Origin: Imbroritus primus
GTDB taxonomy: Bacteria; Pseudomonadota; Gammaproteobacteria; Burkholderiales; Burkholderiaceae
Direction of reading: 5' to 3'
Assembly (NCBI RefSeq): GCF_964332355.1
Contig: NZ_OZ201293.1
Location: 124,001 to 188,000 of the forward strand
DNA length: 64,000 nt
Position 1 is the first letter of the stretch. The number at the start of each line of letters is the position of its first letter. This document shows, one piece after another, positions 37,023 through 45,923 of this stretch. A program made the position numbers and the translations under genes. The notes under the pieces are model-generated. The model saw only the letters and a list, made by a program, of their open reading frames with translations, made no database searches and was not told where the DNA came from.

Positions 37023-38887
37023 CCCTGCTGTAGTGATACAAGCATCTTCCGCAATAGCGTGTCCGCCTTTGCCTGGATTAACCTGCTGTCGCTCTCCAGC
37101 AGCGCCAGGAGCTGATGCCGTACCTCGCTTTCCGGGCGTTCAAGGCCCTGGGTCGGCATCAGGTTCGCGAATTTGTTGACCGTTCTGCCGGCATGATGGG
37201 GATCGTCTATCTGGGGCTCGAACAGTTCGTCCCATTGAACCGACAGCGGGGGAATCCCCGGAAGTGTCACACCCTCTTCCCGAGCGGCTCGGGCAATCCG
37301 GGTCTCCATCTCGAACATGGCGTCAAGCATCGCATTTTTGCTCGTATAGAGCATGCCAGTCACCGCGCCATGATTGAAGCGGTGGTCCGGAACCGTTCCC
37401 GCGGTGAGCAGTTTCACGTAAGCAAGCGCCAGGTTTTCGAGCACGCTGTTGGCGTAAGCGCACACGATCCGGCTGCAGAATTCGAGGGAGGCATCGGCGG
37501 GATGTGACGGGTCGGCTTGCTCGGGCAGCCTGATCCTGTCGAGGCTGGTCGTTGTGCCATTCCACAATGTCAGGGTGAGCGGATCGGATGGATGCGGGAT
37601 CAACTGATCGGACAGATCGAGCAGCTTTTGCTCGTTTTCGGGCGAGGTACGTTTTTGGCCATCTGCCCGCATGATTTTCTCTCGCTCGCTGTTGAACGTC
37701 TCGATGGCCCGTATTTGCAGGGGATCTGCGGCGGTAGCGGGTGTAGCTGGCGTGCTTGCCGGAGCATGCCTGAAGCAGTCGAGAATTTCCCTGGCGATGT
37801 CTGCGTCGTTCGGGTCGGCTTCCCAGGGTAGACGGTGTCCCGGTGATATTGGCTGGTTCGGCGGCGGTGCGCCTGGGTGGCCGGCGTCGATCGCTGCTCC
37901 CGGCCTCGTTGCTGTGGGGCGCGGCGAGGATGACGAAGAAGAGGAGCCCGCACCGGAATGAGCATCCGATCGCCGGGAGCGGGAGGTTCGGGGTGCGTGC
38001 AGCGGGCCCTTCGGTGCCTGTCTGTGCGATCTTTGATCCCTAGGGGTTGATGTGGTGCCGACCGGCTCGGCTGTCCCCGTGGCGTGAAGCGCGAGAGAGG
38101 CATGGGCGCTCGGCGATGGCTCGGTGGCGCGCTGTCGGTCTTCTTTTGATGTCTTGTGCGTGCCGCTGGATGGCGATGACGCCAGGCGTGACCGCTGCGC
38201 ACGCGATGTCGTTGCAGAGGCCTTTTCGACGGTCGCCGGATCTTTTTCACCGCGCTGCCGCGGTTGACCGGTGGGGCGGGTTTCTGGATGTTTCGACGGT
38301 CTGGGTTGTCGTGCTGGTTGGGGCTGCGCTGCACCGCCGGCCTCACGCGCAGTTCGAAGACCTGCGTCCGATGCTAATTTCTTGCGAGCGCTGTGCGCGG
38401 GGGGAGGATGGATCACCCGAGCGGGTTCCACTGCGGGCTTGCGTTTGGTGTTAGGCGTTTGGGCAGGGCCGGGATGGTGGTTGGGTGGTGTCGTGCCTGG
38501 CGTCACTGCCGCAGCAGCGCCCTCCGGCGTCCTGACTGGATGCTTTGCCAGAAAATCCTCCAGTTTAGCCAGCTCGGTCTCCGCCACGCGCAGCCATTGT
38601 TTTTTCTCCAGGTGAACCGGTTCGACGCGCGTGAGCATGGGGCGCGGATAGAGTCCCCGATATCGTTTTTCGATCCGGCCGTCGTCCGCGTAGCGCGGCA
38701 GCAGTGATTCATACCGTACGCGGACTGGTGTCGATGTTTCGTCCCGGAGATTTTTGATCAGGGTCTCTCGCAGGAAGGTTGCGCGATTATTTGCCGCGAC
38801 ACTTTTCTCCTGCATATAGGCGTCCTTGACGGACGCGATCATATTTGAGAATCCGCGCGCTAATCGCCGGAGAGGATTCACTGGCAT
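37019..38887 (-). CDS. large orphan protein with a Pro/Ser/Arg-rich middle, candidate effector
   Basis: A 622-residue protein with three zones: residues 1-120, basic and helical (MPVNPLRRLARGFSNMIASV...); 120-360, strongly disordered, rich in Pro, Ser, Arg, Thr and His with an 8-Ser run; 360-622, a folded helical region (ADIAREILDCFRHAP...). No signal peptide, membrane span or known domain is seen. The ATG has a strong AAAGGAA ribosome site. It runs opposite to the thiO-thiE operon, its TAA overlapping the thiE TAG, and separates thiE from thiD. No hrpII box upstream. Role unknown; size and composition suit a host-interacting or surface-associated factor, which is inference. Confidence 0.8.
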   Translation of the reverse strand: MPVNPLRRLARGFSNMIASVKDAYMQEKSVAANNRATFLRETLIKNLRDETSTPVRVRYESLLPRYADDGRIEKRYRGLYPRPMLTRVEPVHLEKKQWLRVAETELAKLEDFLAKHPVRTPEGAAAAVTPGTTPPNHHPGPAQTPNTKRKPAVEPARVIHPPPAHSARKKLASDAGLRTAREAGGAAQPQPARQPRPSKHPETRPTGQPRQRGEKDPATVEKASATTSRAQRSRLASSPSSGTHKTSKEDRQRATEPSPSAHASLALHATGTAEPVGTTSTPRDQRSHRQAPKGPLHAPRTSRSRRSDAHSGAGSSSSSSSPRPTATRPGAAIDAGHPGAPPPNQPISPGHRLPWEADPNDADIAREILDCFRHAPASTPATPATAADPLQIRAIETFNSEREKIMRADGQKRTSPENEQKLLDLSDQLIPHPSDPLTLTLWNGTTTSLDRIRLPEQADPSHPADASLEFCSRIVCAYANSVLENLALAYVKLLTAGTVPDHRFNHGAVTGMLYTSKNAMLDAMFEMETRIARAAREEGVTLPGIPPLSVQWDELFEPQIDDPHHAGRTVNKFANLMPTQGLERPESEVRHQLLALLESDSRLIQAKADTLLRKMLVSLQQG

Positions 38888-38937
38888 GGTTGGTTTCCTT
38901 TATCCAAGGTGAGCCATGCCATTCTATGAATTGCGCT

Positions 38938-39867
38938 TCATCGCGACAGTGAACAAGCGTTTCCTGCCCCATGATCCAACGGCCCATTCCCCCGCCCCAA
39001 CGACCATCTGGCCCCAGCCGCAATCGCCTGTGTCACATACTCGATGCCCCCACGCACCGCCTCCGTCAAGCCGAGGCCACGCGCCAGATGCGCCGTCACC
39101 GCAGCCGCCAGCGTGCACCCGGTACCGTGCAGGTTGCGCGTGGCGATGCGTGGGTGGCGGATGACTTCGCGGGTGCCGTCGGCGCACAGCAGCAGGTCGC
39201 TGAGGATGGGCTGGTCGAGGTGGCCGCCCTTGAGCAGCACGGCGTGGCAGCCGAGCTGGAGCAGGGCTTCGGCGGCGGCGTCCATCTGGTCTTCGGTGTG
39301 GATCTCGCGGCCCAGCAGCCAGGCGGCTTCGATCAGGTTGGGCGTGACCAGCCGGGCGCGCGGGAACAGTTCGCGCACCATGGCGCGGGCGGTGTCGTGG
39401 CTGGAGAGCGTGGCGCCCGAGGTGGCGATCATCACGGGGTCGACCACCAGCTGCGTCAGGCTGCAGCGGTCGAGCGCGGCGGCGACGGCGTGGACGATCT
39501 CGGGGCTGCCGAGCATGCCGGTCTTGGCGGCATCCACGCCGAGGTCGCTGGCGACGGCGTCGATCTGGGCGCCGACGATCTCGGGCGGAATGGCATGGAC
39601 GCCGCTGACCCCGAGGGTGTTCTGCACAGTGATGGCGGTGATGGCCGTCATGCCGAAGCAGCCGAGGGCGGCGAAGGTCTTGAGGTCGGCCTGGATGCCG
39701 GCGCCGCCGCTGCTGTCGGAGCCGGCGATGGTCAGGGTGCGCGGTGGAATATGCGCGGTCGGGGTGGATGGGGCTGGCATGGAAACCGAGGTAGGCGAGG
39801 CGGCAGGAGCAGAAACCGGTGTGGCGTGTGTCATGTGAATCGTCGGGCGGTCGCGGACCAGGAACAT
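38938..39867 (-). CDS. thiD: hydroxymethylpyrimidine/phosphomethylpyrimidine kinase
   Basis: A kinase of 309 residues at most, phosphorylating HMP and then HMP-P for thiamine. The core starts at RTLTIAGSDSSGGAGIQADL and includes TGMLGSPEIV, LVVDPVMIATSGATL, VTPNLIEAAWLL, VLLKGGHL and the anion hole GTGCTLAAAVTAHLA. The 45 residues before the core are Thr/Pro/Ala-rich and the start is uncertain (ATG 39867, 39831 or later; none has a clear ribosome site). It is the only thi gene on the minus strand and is not behind either aptamer. Confidence 0.9.
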   Translation of the reverse strand: MFLVRDRPTIHMTHATPVSAPAASPTSVSMPAPSTPTAHIPPRTLTIAGSDSSGGAGIQADLKTFAALGCFGMTAITAITVQNTLGVSGVHAIPPEIVGAQIDAVASDLGVDAAKTGMLGSPEIVHAVAAALDRCSLTQLVVDPVMIATSGATLSSHDTARAMVRELFPRARLVTPNLIEAAWLLGREIHTEDQMDAAAEALLQLGCHAVLLKGGHLDQPILSDLLLCADGTREVIRHPRIATRNLHGTGCTLAAAVTAHLARGLGLTEAVRGGIEYVTQAIAAGARWSLGRGNGPLDHGAGNACSLSR

Positions 39868-39977
39868 CAGGGCTGGCCGGGGCTTTCCCCGAAAAGTGCG
39901 GGGCAGGTGGCCTGGCGGCGTGTTTGGGTGGCGCGTGGCGGGTGCAACTTCGTCCCGCTCACGCTACAATACCGGCA

Positions 39978-40043
39978 TTCCGAGGAGCGTTGCAACGGAG
40001 TGGTGCCTTTTCCGCAAGGTCGCACCTTCCCGCCAGGCTCGGA
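39978..40043 (+). promoter_or_regulatory. SAH riboswitch upstream of ahcY
   Basis: TCCGAGGAGCGTTGCAACGG pairs at its 5' end with the closing AGGCTCGGA, enclosing two further hairpins. GAGGAGCGTTGCAACGG and the GGCTCGG closure are the hallmark sequences of the S-adenosylhomocysteine aptamer found before ahcY in proteobacteria. TACAAT at 39965-39970 is a good -10 box just before it. High SAH should turn ahcY on. The start codon is 114 bases downstream. Confidence 0.93.
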
Positions 40044-40156
40044 AGTCTCTCAACCGCGCTCGCTGATCCGTGATTGTCATGGTGGCGAGAGTGCGCGTCT
40101 CAAGCGTTTATTCCTGCGTTCACCCCCTGTGGCGATCACTTTTCTCCGGAGTGAAA

Positions 40157-41575
40157 ATGAACGCACCTGCCGACCTGAAGACCGATTACCTCGTTGCCGA
40201 TATCAAGCTTGCGGACTGGGGCCGCAAGGAAATCGCCATCGCCGAGACCGAAATGCCGGGCCTGATGGCCATCCGTGACGAATACGCCGCCAGCCAGCCG
40301 CTGAAGGGCGCGCGGATCGCCGGTTCGCTGCACATGACGATCCAGACCGCCGTGCTGATCGAGACGCTCAAGGCGCTCGGCGCGGATGTGCGCTGGGCCT
40401 CGTGCAATATCTTCTCGACCCAGGACCACGCCGCCGCTGCGATTGCCGCCGCCGGCACGCCGGTGTTCGCCTTCAAGGGCGAGTCGCTGAAGGAGTACTG
40501 GGATTTCACGCACCGTATCTTTGACTGGGCGGACGGTGGCACGCCGAACATGATCCTCGACGACGGCGGTGATGCCACGCTGCTGCTGCACCTCGGCGCG
40601 CGCGCCGAGAAGGATGCCTCGGTGATCGCCAAGCCGGGCAGCGAGGAAGAAACCTTCCTGTTCGCCGCCATCAAGGAAAAGCTGGCGCAGGATCCGACCT
40701 GGTACAGCCGCAACCTCGACGCAATCCGCGGCGTGACGGAAGAAACCACCACGGGCGTGCACCGCCTCTACCAGATGGCCCAGAAGGGCGAACTGCGCTT
40801 CCCCGCCATCAACGTGAACGACTCGGTGACCAAGAGCAAGTTCGACAACCTGTACGGTTGCCGCGAATCGCTGGTCGACGGCATCAAGCGCGCCACCGAC
40901 GTGATGATCGCCGGCAAGGTCGCGGTGATCTGCGGTTACGGCGATGTGGGCAAGGGCAGCGCGCAGGCCATGCGCGCCCTGTCGGCGCAGGTGTGGGTGA
41001 CCGAAGTGGATCCCATCTGCGCGCTGCAGGCCGCGATGGAAGGCTACCGCGTGGTGACCATGGACTACGCCGCCGACAAGGCCGACATCTTCGTGACCTG
41101 TACCGGCAACTACCATGTGATCACGCATGACCACATGGCCAAGATGAAGGACCAGGCCATCGTCTGCAACATTGGTCACTTCGACAACGAGATCGAGATC
41201 GCCGCGCTGGAAAAATACCAGTGGGAAGAGATCAAGCCGCAGGTCGATCACGTGATTTTCCCCGACGGCAAGCGCATCATCATCCTGGCCAAGGGCCGCC
41301 TGGTGAACCTCGGCTGCGCCACGGGCCATCCGTCCTACGTGATGAGTAGCTCGTTCGCCAACCAGACCATTGCACAGATCGAACTGTGGCAGGAACGCGA
41401 TTCCGGCAAGTACCCGGTCGGCGTGTACGTGCTGCCGAAGCATCTCGATGAAAAGGTGGCGCGCCTGCAGCTGAAGAAGCTGAACGCGCAGCTGACCGAA
41501 CTGACCGACCAGCAGGCCGCCTATATCGGCGTCTCGAAGGAAGGTCCGTACAAGGCCGACCACTACCGCTACTAA
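40157..41575 (+). CDS. ahcY: adenosylhomocysteinase
   Basis: A 472-residue NAD-dependent hydrolase splitting SAH into homocysteine and adenosine, which relieves product inhibition of methyltransferases. The start MNAPADLKTDY has CGGAG seven bases before the ATG; the frame is open upstream into the riboswitch but that part is not translated. NAD-binding VICGYGDVGKGSAQAMRAL, catalytic-site GSLHMTIQTA and DDGGDATLL, and the C-terminal GPYKADHYRY are complete. It heads a unit with a small membrane protein gene and metF. Confidence 0.97.
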   Translation: MNAPADLKTDYLVADIKLADWGRKEIAIAETEMPGLMAIRDEYAASQPLKGARIAGSLHMTIQTAVLIETLKALGADVRWASCNIFSTQDHAAAAIAAAGTPVFAFKGESLKEYWDFTHRIFDWADGGTPNMILDDGGDATLLLHLGARAEKDASVIAKPGSEEETFLFAAIKEKLAQDPTWYSRNLDAIRGVTEETTTGVHRLYQMAQKGELRFPAINVNDSVTKSKFDNLYGCRESLVDGIKRATDVMIAGKVAVICGYGDVGKGSAQAMRALSAQVWVTEVDPICALQAAMEGYRVVTMDYAADKADIFVTCTGNYHVITHDHMAKMKDQAIVCNIGHFDNEIEIAALEKYQWEEIKPQVDHVIFPDGKRIIILAKGRLVNLGCATGHPSYVMSSSFANQTIAQIELWQERDSGKYPVGVYVLPKHLDEKVARLQLKKLNAQLTELTDQQAAYIGVSKEGPYKADHYRY

Positions 41576-41776
41576 GCTTGGGCGGCGGTTTCAGCCGGAG
41601 TCTGGCATCGTCGCGTGGCTGGGCCGTACTTGTGTACTGCCCGCCGCGCGTCCGGCCAGATTCGCTTGGGGTCTGAAGCCGCATCCGAGGGCCATTGCGT
41701 TGCTGTACCGTTTTATGCTGACCGCCCGGCCAGGCATTCCGCCCGGCCGGGTCATTGCAACCCGGGAGGAAGTGCC

Positions 41777-42127
41777 ATGCGTTTGCTGATTGTCTGGCTG
41801 ATCAATGCCGTCGCGCTGTTCGTGCTGCCCTATGTGCTGTCCGGAATCCAGATCAAGGGCTTCGGCTCGGCGATGATCGCAGCCCTCGTGCTGGGCCTGG
41901 TCAATGCGCTGATCCGGCCGATCCTCGTCATCCTGACACTACCGGTGACGGTGCTGACGCTCGGCCTGTTCATCTTCGTCATCAACGCGCTGCTGTTCCT
42001 GTTTGTCGGCAAGCTGCTGTCCGGCTTCATGGTCGACAGTTTCGGCACGGCGCTGCTGGGCTCGATCCTGTACAGCATCATCTCGTGGCTGCTGGCCAGC
42101 CTGCTGCTGCGCGACCGCGTCGCGTGA
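41777..42127 (+). CDS. YvlD/phage-holin-family small membrane protein
   Basis: A 116-residue protein with four hydrophobic spans (LLIVWLINAVALFVLPYVLS; FGSAMIAALVLGLVNALI; TVLTLGLFIFVINALLFLFV; ILYSIISWLLASLLL). The NALIRPILVILTLPVTVLTL segment is the signature of the YvlD-like DUF in PF04020. Function is unknown. The ATG has GGGAGGA upstream. It lies between ahcY and metF on the same strand, 14 bases before metF, an arrangement common in Burkholderiaceae. Confidence 0.9.
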   Translation: MRLLIVWLINAVALFVLPYVLSGIQIKGFGSAMIAALVLGLVNALIRPILVILTLPVTVLTLGLFIFVINALLFLFVGKLLSGFMVDSFGTALLGSILYSIISWLLASLLLRDRVA

Positions 42128-42141
42128 CATGAGGCGGCGCT

Positions 42142-42990
42142 TTGGCCCGCAACAACACTATGCAAGAACGACATTTCAGTTTTGAATTTTTCCCGCCCAA
42201 GACGCCCGAGGGCGCCGAGAAGCTGCGCGTCACGCGCGCGCAGCTGGCGACGCTGCAGCCGAAGTTCATCTCGGTGACCTTCGGCGCGGGCGGTACCACG
42301 CAACAGGGCACGCTCGATGCCGTGCTGGAGATCCAGCGCGAGGGCACGGAGGCCGCGCCGCACCTGTCGTGCGTCGGCTCGTCGCGCGACAGCATCCGGC
42401 AGATCCTCCAGACCTATCGCGAGGCGGGCATCCGCCACATCGTCGCGTTGCGCGGCGACCTGCCCTCGGGCATGGGCGAGATTGGGGAATTCCGCTTTGC
42501 CAACGAGCTGGTGGAATTCATCCGCGCCGAAACCGGCGACTGGTTCCATATCGAGGTCGCAGCCTATCCGGAATACCATCCGCAGTCGCGCTCGCCGCGG
42601 CACGACATGGAGAATTTCGCGCGCAAGGTGAAGGCCGGGGCCGACTCGGCCATCACGCAGTACTTCTATAACGCGGATGCCTATTTCCGCTTTGTGGACG
42701 ATGTGCGTCGCCTGGGCGTGGAAATTCCCATCGTGCCCGGCATCATGCCGATCACCAACTACTCGCAGCTCATGCGCTTCTCCGACATGTGCGGCGCCGA
42801 GGTGCCGCGCTGGGTCGCCAAGCGGCTCGAGAGCTTCGGCGACGACCGCGAGTCGATCCGCGCGTTCGGCCTCGATGTGGTCACGGCCCTGTGTGAACGG
42901 CTGCTGGCCTCGGATGTGCCGGGCCTGCATTTCTACACCCTCAACGCCGCTGGCCCGACCAAGTCGCTCTGGCAGCGCCTGGGCCTCTAG
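42142..42990 (+). CDS. metF: methylenetetrahydrofolate reductase
   Basis: A 282-residue flavoprotein reducing 5,10-methylene-THF to 5-methyl-THF, the methyl donor for methionine. HFSFEFFPPKTPEGAEKL start, SVTFGAGGTT, LRGDLPSG, AYPEYHP, and PGIMPITNYSQLMRFS are typical. The start is either TTG 42142, four bases after GAGGCGG, or ATG 42160 without a ribosome site. With ahcY and the membrane gene it forms a homocysteine/methyl unit under the SAH aptamer. Confidence 0.95.
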   Translation: MARNNTMQERHFSFEFFPPKTPEGAEKLRVTRAQLATLQPKFISVTFGAGGTTQQGTLDAVLEIQREGTEAAPHLSCVGSSRDSIRQILQTYREAGIRHIVALRGDLPSGMGEIGEFRFANELVEFIRAETGDWFHIEVAAYPEYHPQSRSPRHDMENFARKVKAGADSAITQYFYNADAYFRFVDDVRRLGVEIPIVPGIMPITNYSQLMRFSDMCGAEVPRWVAKRLESFGDDRESIRAFGLDVVTALCERLLASDVPGLHFYTLNAAGPTKSLWQRLGL

Positions 42991-43187
42991 TCGCTGCGGC
43001 TGGCAGCGTGGTCGTCATGGCGGATCCGACCACGCGCACGTCGGATGGGCTCATCCAGCACCTGCTGGAACTGATGCCGCGCAGATTACGGCATGGGCAC
43101 AGCGTACGGTGGAGGCGGCACTGCGGCTCGCCAACGCGAAAGTCCCGGTACGTCGGCGAGTATCGCGGACAGGCGGTTGAGGCCGCT

Positions 43188-43820
43188 CTACCAGATACCG
43201 TCTTCCGTCACCACGCGATCGAGTGCGATGTCGTGCGCTTCCGGTGCAATGGACTCGACTACGGTATCGGCGTAGGCAATGCCGATGGCCTGCGGGCGCG
43301 GGAACAACGCTGCCAGGGTCCGGTCGTAATACCCGCCGCCATAGCCCATGCGGTAACGCTGGCGATCCACGCCGACACACGGGATCAGCAGGATGTCCGG
43401 TATGACGGCGGCGGTGCCTTGCGGTTCGGGAATGTTGTACTGGCCGGAACGCATCGGCGTCTCTGGCGTCCATAGATGAAAATCGAGCGGCGCGGCCCGC
43501 GTGTGGATCACCGGCAGGGCTGCGCGGCGCGTACTGCTGGAACGAGCCTGGGGGGCTGCGTTCGGATTGGCGTGCGGACTGGCGCGCAGCCAGCGGACGA
43601 CTTCCGCAACCATGTCGAATTCGCCGCGGATCGGCCAGTAGAATCCGATGCAGCAATCGTCGAGCGTCGCCAGCAGGCCGGCCAGCGACTGTGTCAGGGC
43701 CGCGTCGTGCGCGGCACGGCGGTCGCCCGCCGGACGGCGCGCCAGCAGCGTGCGCCGCAACTCGGCCCGCGCCGGCACGGCGCCGCTATCGTGTGATAAT
43801 GAACTCAACTCGGACACCAT
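43188..43820 (-). CDS. ygfA: 5-formyltetrahydrofolate cyclo-ligase
   Basis: A 210-residue enzyme making 5,10-methenyl-THF from 5-formyl-THF with ATP. The N-terminal RAELRRTLLARRPAG supplies the basic ATP-site residues; YWPIRGEFDM, LLIPCVGVDRQRYRMGYGGG and YYDRTLA are the family motifs. The start MVSELSSLSHDS is preferred by length; an ATG five codons upstream is also open. It is convergent with metF and starts 13 bases from the divergent slt gene, so each promoter must lie within the other gene. Confidence 0.92.
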   Translation of the reverse strand: MVSELSSLSHDSGAVPARAELRRTLLARRPAGDRRAAHDAALTQSLAGLLATLDDCCIGFYWPIRGEFDMVAEVVRWLRASPHANPNAAPQARSSSTRRAALPVIHTRAAPLDFHLWTPETPMRSGQYNIPEPQGTAAVIPDILLIPCVGVDRQRYRMGYGGGYYDRTLAALFPRPQAIGIAYADTVVESIAPEAHDIALDRVVTEDGIW

Positions 43821-43833
43821 GACAGGAATCAAC

Positions 43834-45735
43834 ATGCGCCAGGCAGTATATCGTGTCGCCGCGACCACTTTGCTCGGATTGGCCTGCGTCGCTGGCGTGG
43901 CTTCGGCCCAGTCCGCGGTCTCGCCGGATGACCAGTTTGCCCAGTTGCGCGACGCCGCCCGCAAGAACGATGTGACGCGCGCCTGGAGCCTGGCGGCGCA
44001 GCTCGGCGGGTACGAGATTCCCTCCTATATCGAGTATTACCGCATCAAGCCGCAGATGTTCGACAGCAGTGGCCTGGCGCGCCTCGATGCGCCGGTCGAC
44101 CAGATCCGCAGCTTCCTCGAGCGCTATCGCGGCGACGCGATTGCCGACCGCCTGCGCAACGACTGGCTGCTGGTGCTCGGCAAGCAACGCGACTGGACTA
44201 ACTTCGATGCGGAGTATCCGCAGTTTGCGCTGAAGGACGATCCGCAGGTCGAGTGCTATGCCCTGCTCTCCGCGGCGCAAAAGGGCCAGAAAGTGGCCGA
44301 TGCGGCGCGCCGCGTGCTGGTCGTGCCGAAAAGCTATGGCGAAGGCTGTGTCGATCTGATTGGCTATCTTGCGCAGGGCGGGCAGTTCAGCCGGGCCGAT
44401 GTCGCCTTCCAGGCGCGCCAGGCGCTGGAACAGAATTTCACGACGCTGGCGGGCCGTATCGCCGCGACTACCAACGGTGGTGAGCGCGTGGATGGCGATA
44501 CGCTGGCGACCGTGGTCAAGATGGCGCGCAACGATCCGTCGCAGGCTGCCGCCTACCTGCAGGCGTCCGGCGCGTCGCTGCCGCGCGAGGAGCAGGGTGC
44601 GGGCTGGGGTGTGGTCGCGCAGTTCGCCGCCAAGAAGCTAATGCCCGAGGCGGCGCAGTGGTATCGCCGCCAGCTCGAACTGGGCGGCGACCGCTGGCTC
44701 TCGGACGAGACTCAGGAATGGCGCGTGCGCGCGGCGTTGCGTGCCGGCGACTGGAAGCTGGTGCGCCAGTCGGTCGAAGCCATGCGCATGGGCCTGCGCG
44801 ATGATCCGGCCTGGATCTACTGGTATGGCCGCGCGCTCAAGGCCGAGAAGCGCGATGCCGAGGCGCGCGAGCAGTTCGCCTCGATTGCGCAGCAGTACAA
44901 CTTCTATGGCCAGCTGGCGCTCGAGGAGCTGGGCCAGCGCATCACGCTGCCGCCGCGCACCACCGTCAGCGATGCCGAGGTCGAGCAGATGCGCGGTCGC
45001 AAAGGCTTTGCCCGTGCGGCCAGGTTCTATGCGATGGACATGCGCTTCGAGGGCAACCGCGAATGGAACTGGGAACTGCGCGGCATGACGGATCGGCAAC
45101 TGCTGGCCGCCGCCGAGTATGCGCGCCGCATCCAGCTTCTCGACCGTACCGTCAACTCCGCCGACCGCACGCGCGACGAGCATGACTTCACGCTGCGCTT
45201 CATCATGCCGTACCGCGACATCATGCGCCGCGCCACGGACCAGCTGGGTCTCGACATGGCGTGGACCTACGGTCTTATCCGCCAGGAGTCGCGCTTCATC
45301 ATGAATGCACGCTCGCACGTCGGCGCGTCCGGCCTGATGCAGGTGATGCCCGCGACCGCGCGCTACGTCGCGCGCCGCATCGGCCTGAGCGATTTCCACC
45401 CGCGCCAGATGGATGACCCGACGGTCAATATCCAGCTGGGCACCAACTACCTGAACATGGTGCTGAACGACCTCGACGGCTCGTGGACCATGGCCTCGGC
45501 CGCCTACAACGCCGGTCCGGGCCGGCCCAAGAACTGGCGCAGTTCGCTGAACCGCACCGTGGAAGGCGCGATCTTCGCCGAGACCATTCCGTTCGCGGAA
45601 ACGCGCGGCTATGTGAAGAACGTGCTGTCGAACGCCACGTACTATGCGGCCATCATCAGCGGCCAGCCGCAATCGTTGCGGACCCGCCTCGGACAGGTCG
45701 CACCGAGCCAGGCAGTCGCAACAAACCTGCCCTGA
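43834..45735 (+). CDS. slt: soluble lytic murein transglycosylase
   Basis: A 633-residue periplasmic enzyme cutting the glycan of peptidoglycan. A signal peptide (TTLLGLACVAGVASAQ) is followed by a long superhelical domain, and the C-terminal lysozyme-like domain has LIRQESRFIMNARSHVGASG with the catalytic Glu, LMQVMPATARYVARR and the AYNAGPGRPKNW loop. The ATG at 43834 has AGGAA six bases upstream; an ATG at 43819 lacks one. Confidence 0.95.
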   Translation: MRQAVYRVAATTLLGLACVAGVASAQSAVSPDDQFAQLRDAARKNDVTRAWSLAAQLGGYEIPSYIEYYRIKPQMFDSSGLARLDAPVDQIRSFLERYRGDAIADRLRNDWLLVLGKQRDWTNFDAEYPQFALKDDPQVECYALLSAAQKGQKVADAARRVLVVPKSYGEGCVDLIGYLAQGGQFSRADVAFQARQALEQNFTTLAGRIAATTNGGERVDGDTLATVVKMARNDPSQAAAYLQASGASLPREEQGAGWGVVAQFAAKKLMPEAAQWYRRQLELGGDRWLSDETQEWRVRAALRAGDWKLVRQSVEAMRMGLRDDPAWIYWYGRALKAEKRDAEAREQFASIAQQYNFYGQLALEELGQRITLPPRTTVSDAEVEQMRGRKGFARAARFYAMDMRFEGNREWNWELRGMTDRQLLAAAEYARRIQLLDRTVNSADRTRDEHDFTLRFIMPYRDIMRRATDQLGLDMAWTYGLIRQESRFIMNARSHVGASGLMQVMPATARYVARRIGLSDFHPRQMDDPTVNIQLGTNYLNMVLNDLDGSWTMASAAYNAGPGRPKNWRSSLNRTVEGAIFAETIPFAETRGYVKNVLSNATYYAAIISGQPQSLRTRLGQVAPSQAVATNLP

Positions 45736-45923
45736 GCCTCATGCGCGGCAGGCGCACCGCGATTGCGCGGAGCGCCTGCATGCAGTTGCCTGACGTCATG
45801 CCGGCGCCGTGCCCGCTTCGCGGTCGGTGGCGGCGCGTCTACACTTGAATGGTGTCTTCGCCACGCTCGAGTGGTATCCGCCACACCGGGTGGGGCAGCG
45901 TGACAAAATCGACGGAGGTTGCC

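Noticed and set aside
40136..41563. 475-codon minus-strand open frame
   Set aside because: Exact antisense of ahcY; no domain, composition of a shadow frame.
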